NCBI GenBank assembly: GCA_002422795.1
Contig: DITJ01000112.1
Span: 1-5,835 of the forward strand
Origin: Alphaproteobacteria bacterium UBA6187
GTDB lineage: Bacteria; Pseudomonadota; Alphaproteobacteria; Rickettsiales; UBA6187
DNA: 5,835 bases
Direction of reading: 5' to 3'
Positions 1-5,186 of this stretch are shown piece after piece. The translations under genes were made by a program, and so were the position numbers. The notes under the pieces are model-generated. The model saw only the letters and a list, made by a program, of their open reading frames with translations. It ran no database searches and was not told the DNA's origin. Within the stretch, counting starts at the first letter, position 1; each line of letters starts with the position of its first letter.

Positions 1-133
1 ATAAAAATTCGGGGAATGACGAAACGACTAATACTTGTCTTGATGGTATAATTGCCCATATTTGTAACTTTTGTGATTGTGAAAGTTTGTTTAATTTTTA
101 AATGCGTTTGCCATGATGAAGTGAATAGGGTCA
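1..133. other. Non-coding DNA downstream of mfd
   Basis: No gene is visible. GGAATGACG at 13-21 matches the right end of the 4013-4096 palindromic element, so the window edge may cut another copy. TGGTATAAT at 44-52 is a perfect extended -10 box on the plus strand but has no good -35 and no plus-strand gene behind it. AACTTT (66-71) and AAAGTT (82-87) form a weak stem without a U-tract in the mfd direction, so I do not see a convincing mfd terminator. Confidence 0.4.
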
Positions 134-3100
134 TCACGCCACCAAGCTGATAATTTTATCCAGTGAATTTCTCACGCCGCGCACGCGTTCGCTGGTGCTG
201 TTCCATTCGTGCATAAACACTAATTTCTGGTCACCGCGTATTTTTATATTAATCGGATTCCTGGAAATAAAGGTGATTAAGCCTTCCGGGTTTTTGAAAG
301 TGTTATTGTGGAATGAAATTACAATACCCTTTGGCCCGGCATCAATTTTGCTGATTCCCGCCTGTAGGCATTGTTGCTTTATCTGCATAATTTCAAACAA
401 ATTAGCAACTTCTGAAGGAAATTTGCCGAAGCGGTCGATCATTTCTGCGGCAAGTGATTCCAGCTCTTCGCGGCTTTCGGTGCTGCCAAGGCGCCGGTAC
501 ATGCCAAGGCGCAAATCTAGATCTGATATATAATTATCAGGGATAAGAACAGGTATTCCAAGGTTTATCTGCGGGCTGAATTTATCCTCTACCACTTCCG
601 CGTGGTGTGCTGATTTTGCGTTTTCCACAGCCTCACGCAGCATTTCCTGGTAAAGCTCCACGCCAACTTCCTTAATCTGCCCAGATTGTTCCTCGCCCAG
701 CATATTGCCGAAACCGCGAATATCCATGTCATGGCTGGCAAGAGTGAAGCCTGCGCCGAGTGAATCGAGGTTCTGGATTATCTCCAGTCTTTTAATGGCA
801 ATCGGGTTTGGCACTTTCTTTACAGGAGTGGTGAAATACGCATAAGCGCGCACCTTGCTTCGTCCCACACGGCCGCGCATCTGGTATAACTGCGAAAGCC
901 CGAACATATCAGCGCGGTGAACTATTATGGTGTTGGCCGTTGGAAGGTCGATTCCAGAGCCGATAATATTGGTAGAAACCAGCAAATCGAATTTGCCATC
1001 GTAAAAATCATTCATCACATTATCAAGCTCATCCGGCAACATTTGCCCATGTGCTTTGCCGATTTTTATTTCCGGCACCAGCTCTTTCATTTTTATAGAG
1101 ATATCATCTAAATCGCTAATGCGCGGGGCAACATAGAAAACCTGACCGCCACGATAATGCTCCCGCAGAATCGCATTACGAAGCACCACAGGGTCATAAG
1201 GCATGGTGAAGCTGCGGATAGCCAGCCTATCCACCGGAGGGGTGGCAATCAGGCTTAAATCTTTTATTCCGGTGAGTGACATCTGGAGCGTGCGCGGAAT
1301 AGGCGTTGCAGAAAGGGTTAGCATGTGAACATCAGATTTAAGCTGCTTTAGCCGTTCCTTTTGCTTAACGCCAAAAAGCTGCTCTTCATCAACAATCACC
1401 AGCCCAAGGTTTTTAAAATTGATGCTTTTGGCAAGCAGTGCGTGGGTTCCAATAACTATATCAATTTTGCCTTCAGCCATTGCTGCTTTTGTTTTGCGCG
1501 CTTCGCCTGCATGGGTAAGGCGTGAAAGACCACGCACTTCAAACGGGAAGCCGTGAAAGCGTTTTTTAAATGTTTTGATATGCTGGCGGCATAGCAATGT
1601 AGTTGGGGTGATAACCGCCACCTGCCTGCCATCACTTGCGGCAATGAATGCAGCGCGGAGGGCAATTTCGGTTTTACCAAAACCTACATCCCCGCAAATT
1701 AACCTATCCATCGGCCTGCCAGAGCTTAAATCATCGGCTACCTCACCGATAGCGCGTAGCTGGTCTTCAGTTTCATTATAAGGGAAGCGGGCGCAGAATT
1801 CTTCATATATACCTTCAACCGGATGCAGGGCAGGGGCTTTCTTCAGCAATCTTTCTGCCGCGATTTTTAGCAGTTCCTCCGCCATCATCTTAATGCGCTT
1901 TTTCATTCGCGCTTTTCGTTCCTGCCATGCGCCGGAGCCAAGGCGGTCTAGTTTGGCATTTTCTTCATCTGAGCCATAGCGGGAGATGCTATCGATATTT
2001 TCAACAGGTACGTAAACTTTATCGCCGCCTTCATATATTATTAGAAGGCAATCGTGGTTTTCACCAGATACGTTGATTGTCTCAAGCTTCTCAAAGCGCC
2101 CAAGCCCATATTCTTTATGTACTACTAACTGGCCTTCAGTAAGGCTGGCTGCTTCGTTTATTATGCGGTCTGAACGCTTGCGTGAGGCGCGGCGGATGTT
2201 GATGCGTTCGCCTAGGATATCCTGTTCGGTAAATAGGGTTAAGGGAGTAAGGGAGAAAGGGAATAAGGGAGTAAGGGAGGATTCTAGCCCCTTATTCCCT
2301 TTAGTCTTCATTTCTGTGTATTTTATCCCTTCGCCCTCTAACCCCTTATTCCCTTTTCCCTTTACTTCAAAGCCATGTTCCAATTCCAAAATTACCAAGG
2401 CAATTACGCCTTTATTGATATTTATAGCATCATGGTAGCTTTCACATAAAGATGCTACAAGGTCGTGCTCGGAAAGCATGTTTTTTACGCGCGCGCGTGA
2501 GCCTTCGGAATAACAGGCAAGGATTATTTTGCGGTTAATATCGCGGTGGCAATATTCTTTTAATAGTTCGAACGGGTTGTTGGATTGCGCTGTTTGCCGG
2601 ACGAGGGTTGTACCCTCGTCCGCATATTCATGAACATTCGGAAGGGGTAAAGCAATACCCCTTCCGGCAGCAGATAAGGAATCCGGGTGAGGGTTTTCAT
2701 GTTCTAAATTAGGGAGAGACCCTCTCCCTAACCCTCTCCCAGTGGGAGAGGGAACTCCACGGTGCTTTGCTATAACAGAAAAATCAGGCGCTTTATGGGC
2801 TGGAAGGTTAAAGTATAGTTTGTCGTTTGTAGTTTGCAGTTTATCGCTAGAACTATCAACGTCTTTCTCAAAGTGGTTAAGATATATACATTCCCGCCCG
2901 AGCAGCCTGTGCTTTAGCTCATCGCCCATAAGGTACAGCATTTTTGCCGGAATTGGTTTATAGCTGCTGCCTGCAATTTTTTGCATGGAGGCATCTTTGC
3001 GTGCTTCAAAATAATCCTGGATAACCGCTTGCCGTTCAATAGCGGATTCCATAGCAAGATGGTCAAAGCTTAATGTAACATCCGGCAGGTAATCCAGGAT

Positions 3101-4003
3101 AGTTTCCATTTCTTCGTAAAATAACGGCAGCCAATGCTCCATGCCTGCATAATGCCTGCCCTCAGTGATGGCTTCATATAATGGATCATCGGTTATTGTG
3201 CCGAATAATTCACGGTAGCGGTTGCGGAAGCATTCGACTTTTTCATCATCGAAAATAAGTTCCGAGGCCGGGGTTAATTTTACCAGGTTTCTTTTTCCGC
3301 CGCTAATTTGTGTGATGGGGTCAAAATCGCGGATATTTTCCAAGGTATCGCCAAAAAAATCCAGGCGCAGGCCAGATTCATAACCGCTGGGGAGTATATC
3401 AATAATGCTGCCGCGCACGGCAAACTCACCCATATCATTAGCGGTGGCGGAGCGCACATAGCCGGATTTTATCAGGTAATTTATAAGGCCGTCCCTGCTA
3501 ACTTTTTGCCCGGTTTTTCCGACAAAAGACATTCCGGCAAGTTCTTTTTGCGGTGGGATGCGTTGGAGGATGGAGTTGGTGGTGGTAAGAATTATGAAGG
3601 GAGTAAGGGAATAAGGGAGTAAGGGAGTTTCCTTTGTCCCTTTATCCCTTACTCCCTTCATCCCTACTACTTCACAAAGCGCCTCCACCCTGCTACTCGC
3701 CACATGCGCATTTGGGGAAACCCTGTCATAAGGCAGGCAATCCCACGCAGGCAGCTCTATTATTTTTAAAGACGGGTGGAAGAACCTTAAACAGGCTGCA
3801 AGTGTTGCCATGCGCCTATCATCAATACATACATGCAGAAGGCCATTTTGCGCTTTAGACGCAATCTCCCCAAGCAGAAGTGCATCAGCACCTTCTGGCA
3901 GGGAATGGTAATAGATTGACTTTGCATTAGGTAACATAGGGCAGGATAATATAGTGCTTTGCTGGAAAAGACAAATGCTGAGTATAACATTTCCCATTTT
4001 CAT
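134..4003 (-). CDS. mfd: Transcription-repair coupling factor Mfd (TRCF), enlarged by in-frame repeat insertions
   Basis: Mfd is a cytoplasmic ATP-driven DNA translocase that pushes RNA polymerase off lesions and recruits UvrA. Visible in order: an UvrB-like N-terminal module (AWDCLPYDRVSPN near residue 86; EFAVRGSIIDILP near 193), an RNA-polymerase interaction domain (about 621-680, VVHKEYGLGRF and IYEGGDKVYVPVENI), a RecG-like SF2 translocase with Walker A GDVGFGKTE (771-779), DEEQ (872-875), TLSATPIPRTL (896-906), motif V STNIIGSGIDLP (1010-1021) and motif VI QMRGRVGR (1041-1048), then the C-terminal TRCF domain (about 1150-1230). Length is 1289 aa against roughly 1150 for the family. The excess lies in repeat-derived blocks near residues 114-136, 384-398, 416-471 and 547-590. 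Motif V has Gly1015 where Glu is usual, and the DEEQ box is followed by Leu where His is common. The start is uncertain: Met23 (codon 3935-3937) begins family-like sequence (SIYYHSLPEGADALLLGE), while residues 1-22 look unlike Mfd and have no clear ribosome binding site. It follows sdhE on the same strand. Confidence 0.96.
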   Translation of the reverse strand: MKMGNVILSICLFQQSTILSCPMLPNAKSIYYHSLPEGADALLLGEIASKAQNGLLHVCIDDRRMATLAACLRFFHPSLKIIELPAWDCLPYDRVSPNAHVASSRVEALCEVVGMKGVRDKGTKETPLLPYSLTPFIILTTTNSILQRIPPQKELAGMSFVGKTGQKVSRDGLINYLIKSGYVRSATANDMGEFAVRGSIIDILPSGYESGLRLDFFGDTLENIRDFDPITQISGGKRNLVKLTPASELIFDDEKVECFRNRYRELFGTITDDPLYEAITEGRHYAGMEHWLPLFYEEMETILDYLPDVTLSFDHLAMESAIERQAVIQDYFEARKDASMQKIAGSSYKPIPAKMLYLMGDELKHRLLGRECIYLNHFEKDVDSSSDKLQTTNDKLYFNLPAHKAPDFSVIAKHRGVPSPTGRGLGRGSLPNLEHENPHPDSLSAAGRGIALPLPNVHEYADEGTTLVRQTAQSNNPFELLKEYCHRDINRKIILACYSEGSRARVKNMLSEHDLVASLCESYHDAININKGVIALVILELEHGFEVKGKGNKGLEGEGIKYTEMKTKGNKGLESSLTPLFPFSLTPLTLFTEQDILGERINIRRASRKRSDRIINEAASLTEGQLVVHKEYGLGRFEKLETINVSGENHDCLLIIYEGGDKVYVPVENIDSISRYGSDEENAKLDRLGSGAWQERKARMKKRIKMMAEELLKIAAERLLKKAPALHPVEGIYEEFCARFPYNETEDQLRAIGEVADDLSSGRPMDRLICGDVGFGKTEIALRAAFIAASDGRQVAVITPTTLLCRQHIKTFKKRFHGFPFEVRGLSRLTHAGEARKTKAAMAEGKIDIVIGTHALLAKSINFKNLGLVIVDEEQLFGVKQKERLKQLKSDVHMLTLSATPIPRTLQMSLTGIKDLSLIATPPVDRLAIRSFTMPYDPVVLRNAILREHYRGGQVFYVAPRISDLDDISIKMKELVPEIKIGKAHGQMLPDELDNVMNDFYDGKFDLLVSTNIIGSGIDLPTANTIIVHRADMFGLSQLYQMRGRVGRSKVRAYAYFTTPVKKVPNPIAIKRLEIIQNLDSLGAGFTLASHDMDIRGFGNMLGEEQSGQIKEVGVELYQEMLREAVENAKSAHHAEVVEDKFSPQINLGIPVLIPDNYISDLDLRLGMYRRLGSTESREELESLAAEMIDRFGKFPSEVANLFEIMQIKQQCLQAGISKIDAGPKGIVISFHNNTFKNPEGLITFISRNPINIKIRGDQKLVFMHEWNSTSERVRGVRNSLDKIISLVA
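2236..2364. repeat. Palindromic element C, same 8-bp-unit family, inserted in frame in mfd
   Basis: The left arm carries six GGG runs (2236, 2243, 2251, 2259, 2267, 2275), mostly 8 bp apart. The right part carries C-runs at 2288, 2297, 2327, 2334, 2342, 2351 and 2358. A 20-bp direct repeat with one mismatch (2283-2302 and 2337-2356, TCTA[G/A]CCCCTTATTCCC) sits inside, giving KGNKGLE twice in the protein. It encodes about residues 547-590, between family-like LELEHGFE and TEQDILGERINIRR, just ahead of the RNA-polymerase interaction domain. It looks like a larger or partly duplicated relative of element A. Confidence 0.82.
2598..2622. repeat. Perfect 11-bp hairpin within mfd (hairpin 1)
   Basis: CGGACGAGGGT (2598-2608) pairs perfectly with ACCCTCGTCCG (2612-2622) around a 3-nt loop. 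It is translated on the minus strand as ADEGTTLVR (from residue 461), which has no counterpart in normal Mfd sequence. It is the first of four hairpins in a row (2598-2752) in a variable part of the protein. Confidence 0.85.
2639..2666. repeat. Perfect 11-bp hairpin within mfd (hairpin 2)
   Basis: CGGAAGGGGTA (2639-2649) pairs perfectly with TACCCCTTCCG (2656-2666) around a 6-nt loop. It is translated as part of GRGIALPLPN (about residues 447-456). Its sequence is unrelated to hairpin 1 apart from the shared design: G-rich arm, short loop, C-rich arm, CG at the ends. Confidence 0.85.
2709..2752. repeat. Double hairpin of the GGGAGAG/CTCTCCC type within mfd
   Basis: Two perfect hairpins abut. 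TTAGGGAGAG (2709-2718) pairs with CTCTCCCTAA (2722-2731), and CCCTCTCCC (2732-2740) pairs with GGGAGAGGG (2744-2752); both have 3-nt loops. The CTCTCCC of the first can also pair with the GGGAGAG of the second, so alternative folds exist. It is translated as GVPSPTGRGLGRGSLPN (residues 416-432). Repeats of this type (CCCTCTCCC...GGGAGAGGG) are scattered in many proteobacterial genomes, usually between genes; here it is read through. Confidence 0.85.
2815..2856. repeat. 7-bp tandem repeat bounded by ATAGTT/AACTAT within mfd
   Basis: Four imperfect 7-bp units follow each other at 2818-2845: GTTTGTC, GTTTGTA, GTTTGCA, GTTTATC. The block is flanked by the inverted hexamers ATAGTT (2815-2820) and AACTAT (2851-2856), giving a 42-bp unit, which is a multiple of three. 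It encodes SSDKLQTTNDKLYF (from about residue 385) in a stretch without Mfd similarity, so it is probably another in-frame insertion. Exact element borders are inferred. Confidence 0.6.
3594..3664. repeat. Palindromic element A built from an 8-bp unit, inserted in frame in mfd
   Basis: The left arm has GGG runs at 3599, 3607, 3615 and 3623, exactly 8 bp apart. The right arm has CCC runs at 3638, 3646, 3654 and 3662, also 8 bp apart. The outer 17 bp of the arms (3594-3610 and 3645-3661) are perfect reverse complements, and the inner part pairs with a few mismatches around a short loop near 3628. In mfd it encodes roughly residues 114-136, including KGVRDKGTKETPLLPYSLTP, between family-like EALCEVV and IILTTTNSILQR. 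Other Mfd proteins have only a short loop there. It shares a 23-bp identical core (3605-3627) with element C at 2257-2279. Confidence 0.85.
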
Positions 4004-4012
4004 TGCTGCGTT

Positions 4013-4096
4013 GTCATTCCAGCAAGTTCGGCTAACTAATATAAGTGGCTGAAGAAGCCAGTTTTATTAGCAAGCCTCTCTAGCTTCTGGAATGAC
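4013..4096. repeat. Palindromic intergenic element with GTCATTCCAG ends, between sdhE and mfd
   Basis: GTCATTCCAG at 4013-4022 is the exact reverse complement of CTGGAATGAC at 4087-4096. Inside, GGCT (4030-4033) pairs with AGCC (4073-4076) and TAAT (4037-4040) with ATTA (4066-4069), and a small GGCT/AGCC hairpin sits near 4047-4060. The 84-bp unit therefore folds as a nested, interrupted stem. It begins only 9 bp from the annotated mfd ATG, so it would lie in the sdhE-mfd mRNA leader and could affect mfd translation or transcript stability. GTCATTCC-type ends are common in dispersed bacterial repeats. There is no transposase, so any mobility would be in trans. Confidence 0.65.
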
Positions 4097-4197
4097 GACC
4101 CATTAATTCACTACACTTTCTAAAACACGCAACCACCAATACGCATATTTCCACTATTTAGGGTAGGTGTGTGGCAGTATTTCAGCTATTAATTCTT

Positions 4198-4455
4198 TTA
4201 CAACTTATCGTTCGTTTCAAATATCTTACATACAACTGTATTTTTATATTCGTCTGGAAGTTCTTGGTTACCTGTTGCCCATGCGTAAATATCCCAATCT
4301 TTTTCGTTTATAAACTGTTCATATATATCTATTTCTTCGGATGAAAGAGTATTAAGATATGCTGTTGCGAAATCTCCGAGTATCATGTCAGTTTCTTTGC
4401 AGCCACGATGAATGCTCTGGTATAACAGTCGCTTAAGTCTGGTTTCTTGTTCCAT
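4198..4455 (-). CDS. sdhE: Succinate dehydrogenase assembly factor SdhE (FAD assembly factor, DUF339 family)
   Basis: SdhE proteins are small soluble helical proteins that bind the SDH flavoprotein subunit and promote covalent FAD attachment. The 85-aa length is normal for the family. The diagnostic RGxxE motif is present as RGCKE at residues 17-21, preceded by RLKRLLYQSIH as in typical members (RLLYRSWHRG). The later DWDIYAWATG block (53-62) is also family-typical. The ATG at 4455 has no evident Shine-Dalgarno sequence; the upstream DNA is AT-rich. It lies 194 bp upstream of mfd on the same strand, and sdhE-mfd adjacency is common in Alphaproteobacteria, so co-transcription is likely. No SDH structural genes are visible here. 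The C-terminal tail ends ETNDKL, resembling the repeat-derived TTNDKL in Mfd, probably by chance. Confidence 0.9.
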   Translation of the reverse strand: MEQETRLKRLLYQSIHRGCKETDMILGDFATAYLNTLSSEEIDIYEQFINEKDWDIYAWATGNQELPDEYKNTVVCKIFETNDKL

Positions 4456-4496
4456 AATTTATCAAATTTTAGTGTTTAAAATAGTTAATAGCTGTT

Positions 4497-4528
4497 AAGG
4501 AATTCTTTTATCAAAGGAATTCTTTTTA
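4497..4528. repeat. Twin GAATTC repeat upstream of sdhE
   Basis: AAGGAATTCTTTTA (4497-4510) recurs as AAGGAATTCTTTTTA (4514-4528 region), with the GAATTC cores 17 bp apart (4500 and 4517). The two copies can also pair as a 13-bp stem (4497-4509 with 4513-4525, two G-U pairs in plus-strand RNA) around a 3-nt loop. It may be a paired operator or a leader hairpin in the sdhE transcript. No known regulator site is recognised. Confidence 0.5.
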
Positions 4529-4536
4529 CCTATGTA

Positions 4537-4564
4537 GGCATATTCTTATCTTATATAGTGTCAA
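4537..4564 (-). promoter_or_regulatory. Possible sigma-70-type promoter for sdhE-mfd
   Basis: On the minus strand a perfect TTGACA -35 box lies at 4564-4559. Sixteen bases further is TATGCC (4542-4537), which keeps only the TAT of the -10 consensus. Transcription would start near 4530 and leave a leader of about 75 nt that contains the twin GAATTC repeat. The strong -35 supports the call; the weak -10 makes it tentative. Confidence 0.3.
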
Positions 4565-4724
4565 TATATTTAATTCAAAAAAAGTGAAAAAAATCGGTTT
4601 ACTCGGAGGCAAAGTTTGTGCATTTTGTGCTGAGGAGATACATCTTTTTAAAATTACAAAAAATTAGATAAAAAGTTGATGCCCAATCGCAATGTAATGC
4701 ATGGGTAACAATATTTCTACCTCT

Positions 4725-4743
4725 AAAAAAGGCTGAAGCCTTT
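4725..4743 (-). terminator. Intrinsic-terminator-like hairpin on the minus strand, upstream of the rhodanese gene
   Basis: Read on the minus strand, AAAGGC (4743-4738), loop TTCA, GCCTTT (4733-4728) is followed directly by more T, making six T in all (4730-4725), the layout of a rho-independent terminator. No minus-strand gene lies to its right in the window, so it might stop antisense transcription from dnaA or end an unseen short RNA. On the plus strand the same hairpin sits 18 nt before the rhodanese ATG and would lie in its leader if transcription starts further upstream. Confidence 0.4.
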
Positions 4744-4761
4744 AAATAGATTCAGGTTTTT

Positions 4762-5184
4762 ATGGAAGGTTCTTATGCAGGTGAAGTAAGTCCAAGTCAA
4801 GCATGGCAGGCACTTACAGATGCTAAGAAAGCGGTTCTGGTGGATGTGCGTACACTACCTGAATGGACTTTCGTAGGGGTTCCTGATTTGTCAATTTTGG
4901 ATAAAGAAGTAGTGTTACTTTCTTGGAGAATGTATCCCAATATGGCAGTAAACGGAAATTTTTGTGAACAACTAGCAAAAGTTGTACCAGACAAAAATTC
5001 ACCGGTGTTTTTTATCTGCCGAAGCGGACATAGGTCAATGGACGCTGCAATTGAATTTACCAGGTATGGTTATGAATATTGCTATAATGTTACCAGTGGT
5101 TTTGAAGGTGATGTTGATGAAAATGGTCATCGTGGCAATAGGAATGGTTGGAAGATAGCGAATTTACCTTGGGGACAAAATTAG
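4762..5184 (+). CDS. Single-domain rhodanese-like protein (putative sulfurtransferase)
   Basis: This 140-aa protein is one rhodanese domain with no signal peptide or membrane segment, so it is probably cytoplasmic. The CH2A-type start AVLVDVRTLPEW (residues 24-35) and the active-site loop CRSGHRS (86-92) are intact. Cys86 would carry the persulfide and the loop backbone would form the anion cradle. The C-terminal stretch with GFEGDVDENGHRG and NGWKIANLPWGQ is shared by a group of proteobacterial rhodaneses in which it follows the active-site domain. The natural substrate and partner cannot be read from sequence. A weak CAGG lies 5 nt before the ATG. The stop codon is 2 bp from the dnaA start, so the two genes probably share a transcript. 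The family call is firm; the physiological role is unknown. Confidence 0.88.
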   Translation: MEGSYAGEVSPSQAWQALTDAKKAVLVDVRTLPEWTFVGVPDLSILDKEVVLLSWRMYPNMAVNGNFCEQLAKVVPDKNSPVFFICRSGHRSMDAAIEFTRYGYEYCYNVTSGFEGDVDENGHRGNRNGWKIANLPWGQN

Positions 5185-5186
5185 AA

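Larger units (their letters stand above)
4456..4761. other. AT-rich divergent intergenic region between sdhE and the rhodanese-dnaA pair
   Basis: These 306 bp separate the two transcription units and should carry promoters for both. Contents I can point to: an imperfect palindrome TTAATAGCTGTTAA (4485-4498), a 17-bp-period twin GAATTC repeat (4497-4528), a TTGACA box on the minus strand (4559-4564), a repeated TTTGTGC (4615-4630) and a hairpin near 4728-4743. I found no convincing DnaA box (TTATNCACA) and no RNA gene. No plus-strand promoter stands out. The only small frame noticed (ATG 4679, nine codons) has no support as a gene. Confidence 0.5.

Noticed and set aside
44..52. Plus-strand promoter with extended -10 TGGTATAAT
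   Set aside because: There is no matching -35 and no plus-strand gene downstream, only the mfd 3' end; recorded in the flank entry but not called.
195..533. Plus-strand open frame opposite the mfd 3' end
   Set aside because: It lies wholly antisense to the conserved Mfd C-terminal domain and its translation shows no family features; it is a shadow frame.
2236..2364. mfd as a pseudogene broken by repeats
   Set aside because: The frame is open from end to end, all inserts are frame-neutral and the helicase and RNA-polymerase-binding motifs are present, so it is probably expressed.
2073..2438. Plus-strand open frame across element C
   Set aside because: It owes its length to the stop-free repeat and is antisense to mfd motifs on both sides.
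3594..3664. CRISPR or ordinary satellite array
   Set aside because: Units are only 8 bp with no spacers, and the arms are inverted, which fits a palindromic element rather than CRISPR.
4198..4215. sdhE C-terminal ETNDKL as a copy of the TTNDKL repeat in mfd
   Set aside because: The underlying DNA matches the heptamer repeat only loosely and there is no tandem structure, so chance is the simpler explanation.
4485..4498. CtrA-type site TTAA-N7-TTAA
   Set aside because: The spacing between the TTAA halves is 6, not 7, and AT-rich DNA gives such matches by chance.
4456..4761. Possible oriC next to dnaA
   Set aside because: The region is AT-rich, but no site matches TTATNCACA within one mismatch; the best (TGTGCATTT near 4618, TTATCAAAG at 4508) have two or three mismatches, and there is no box cluster.
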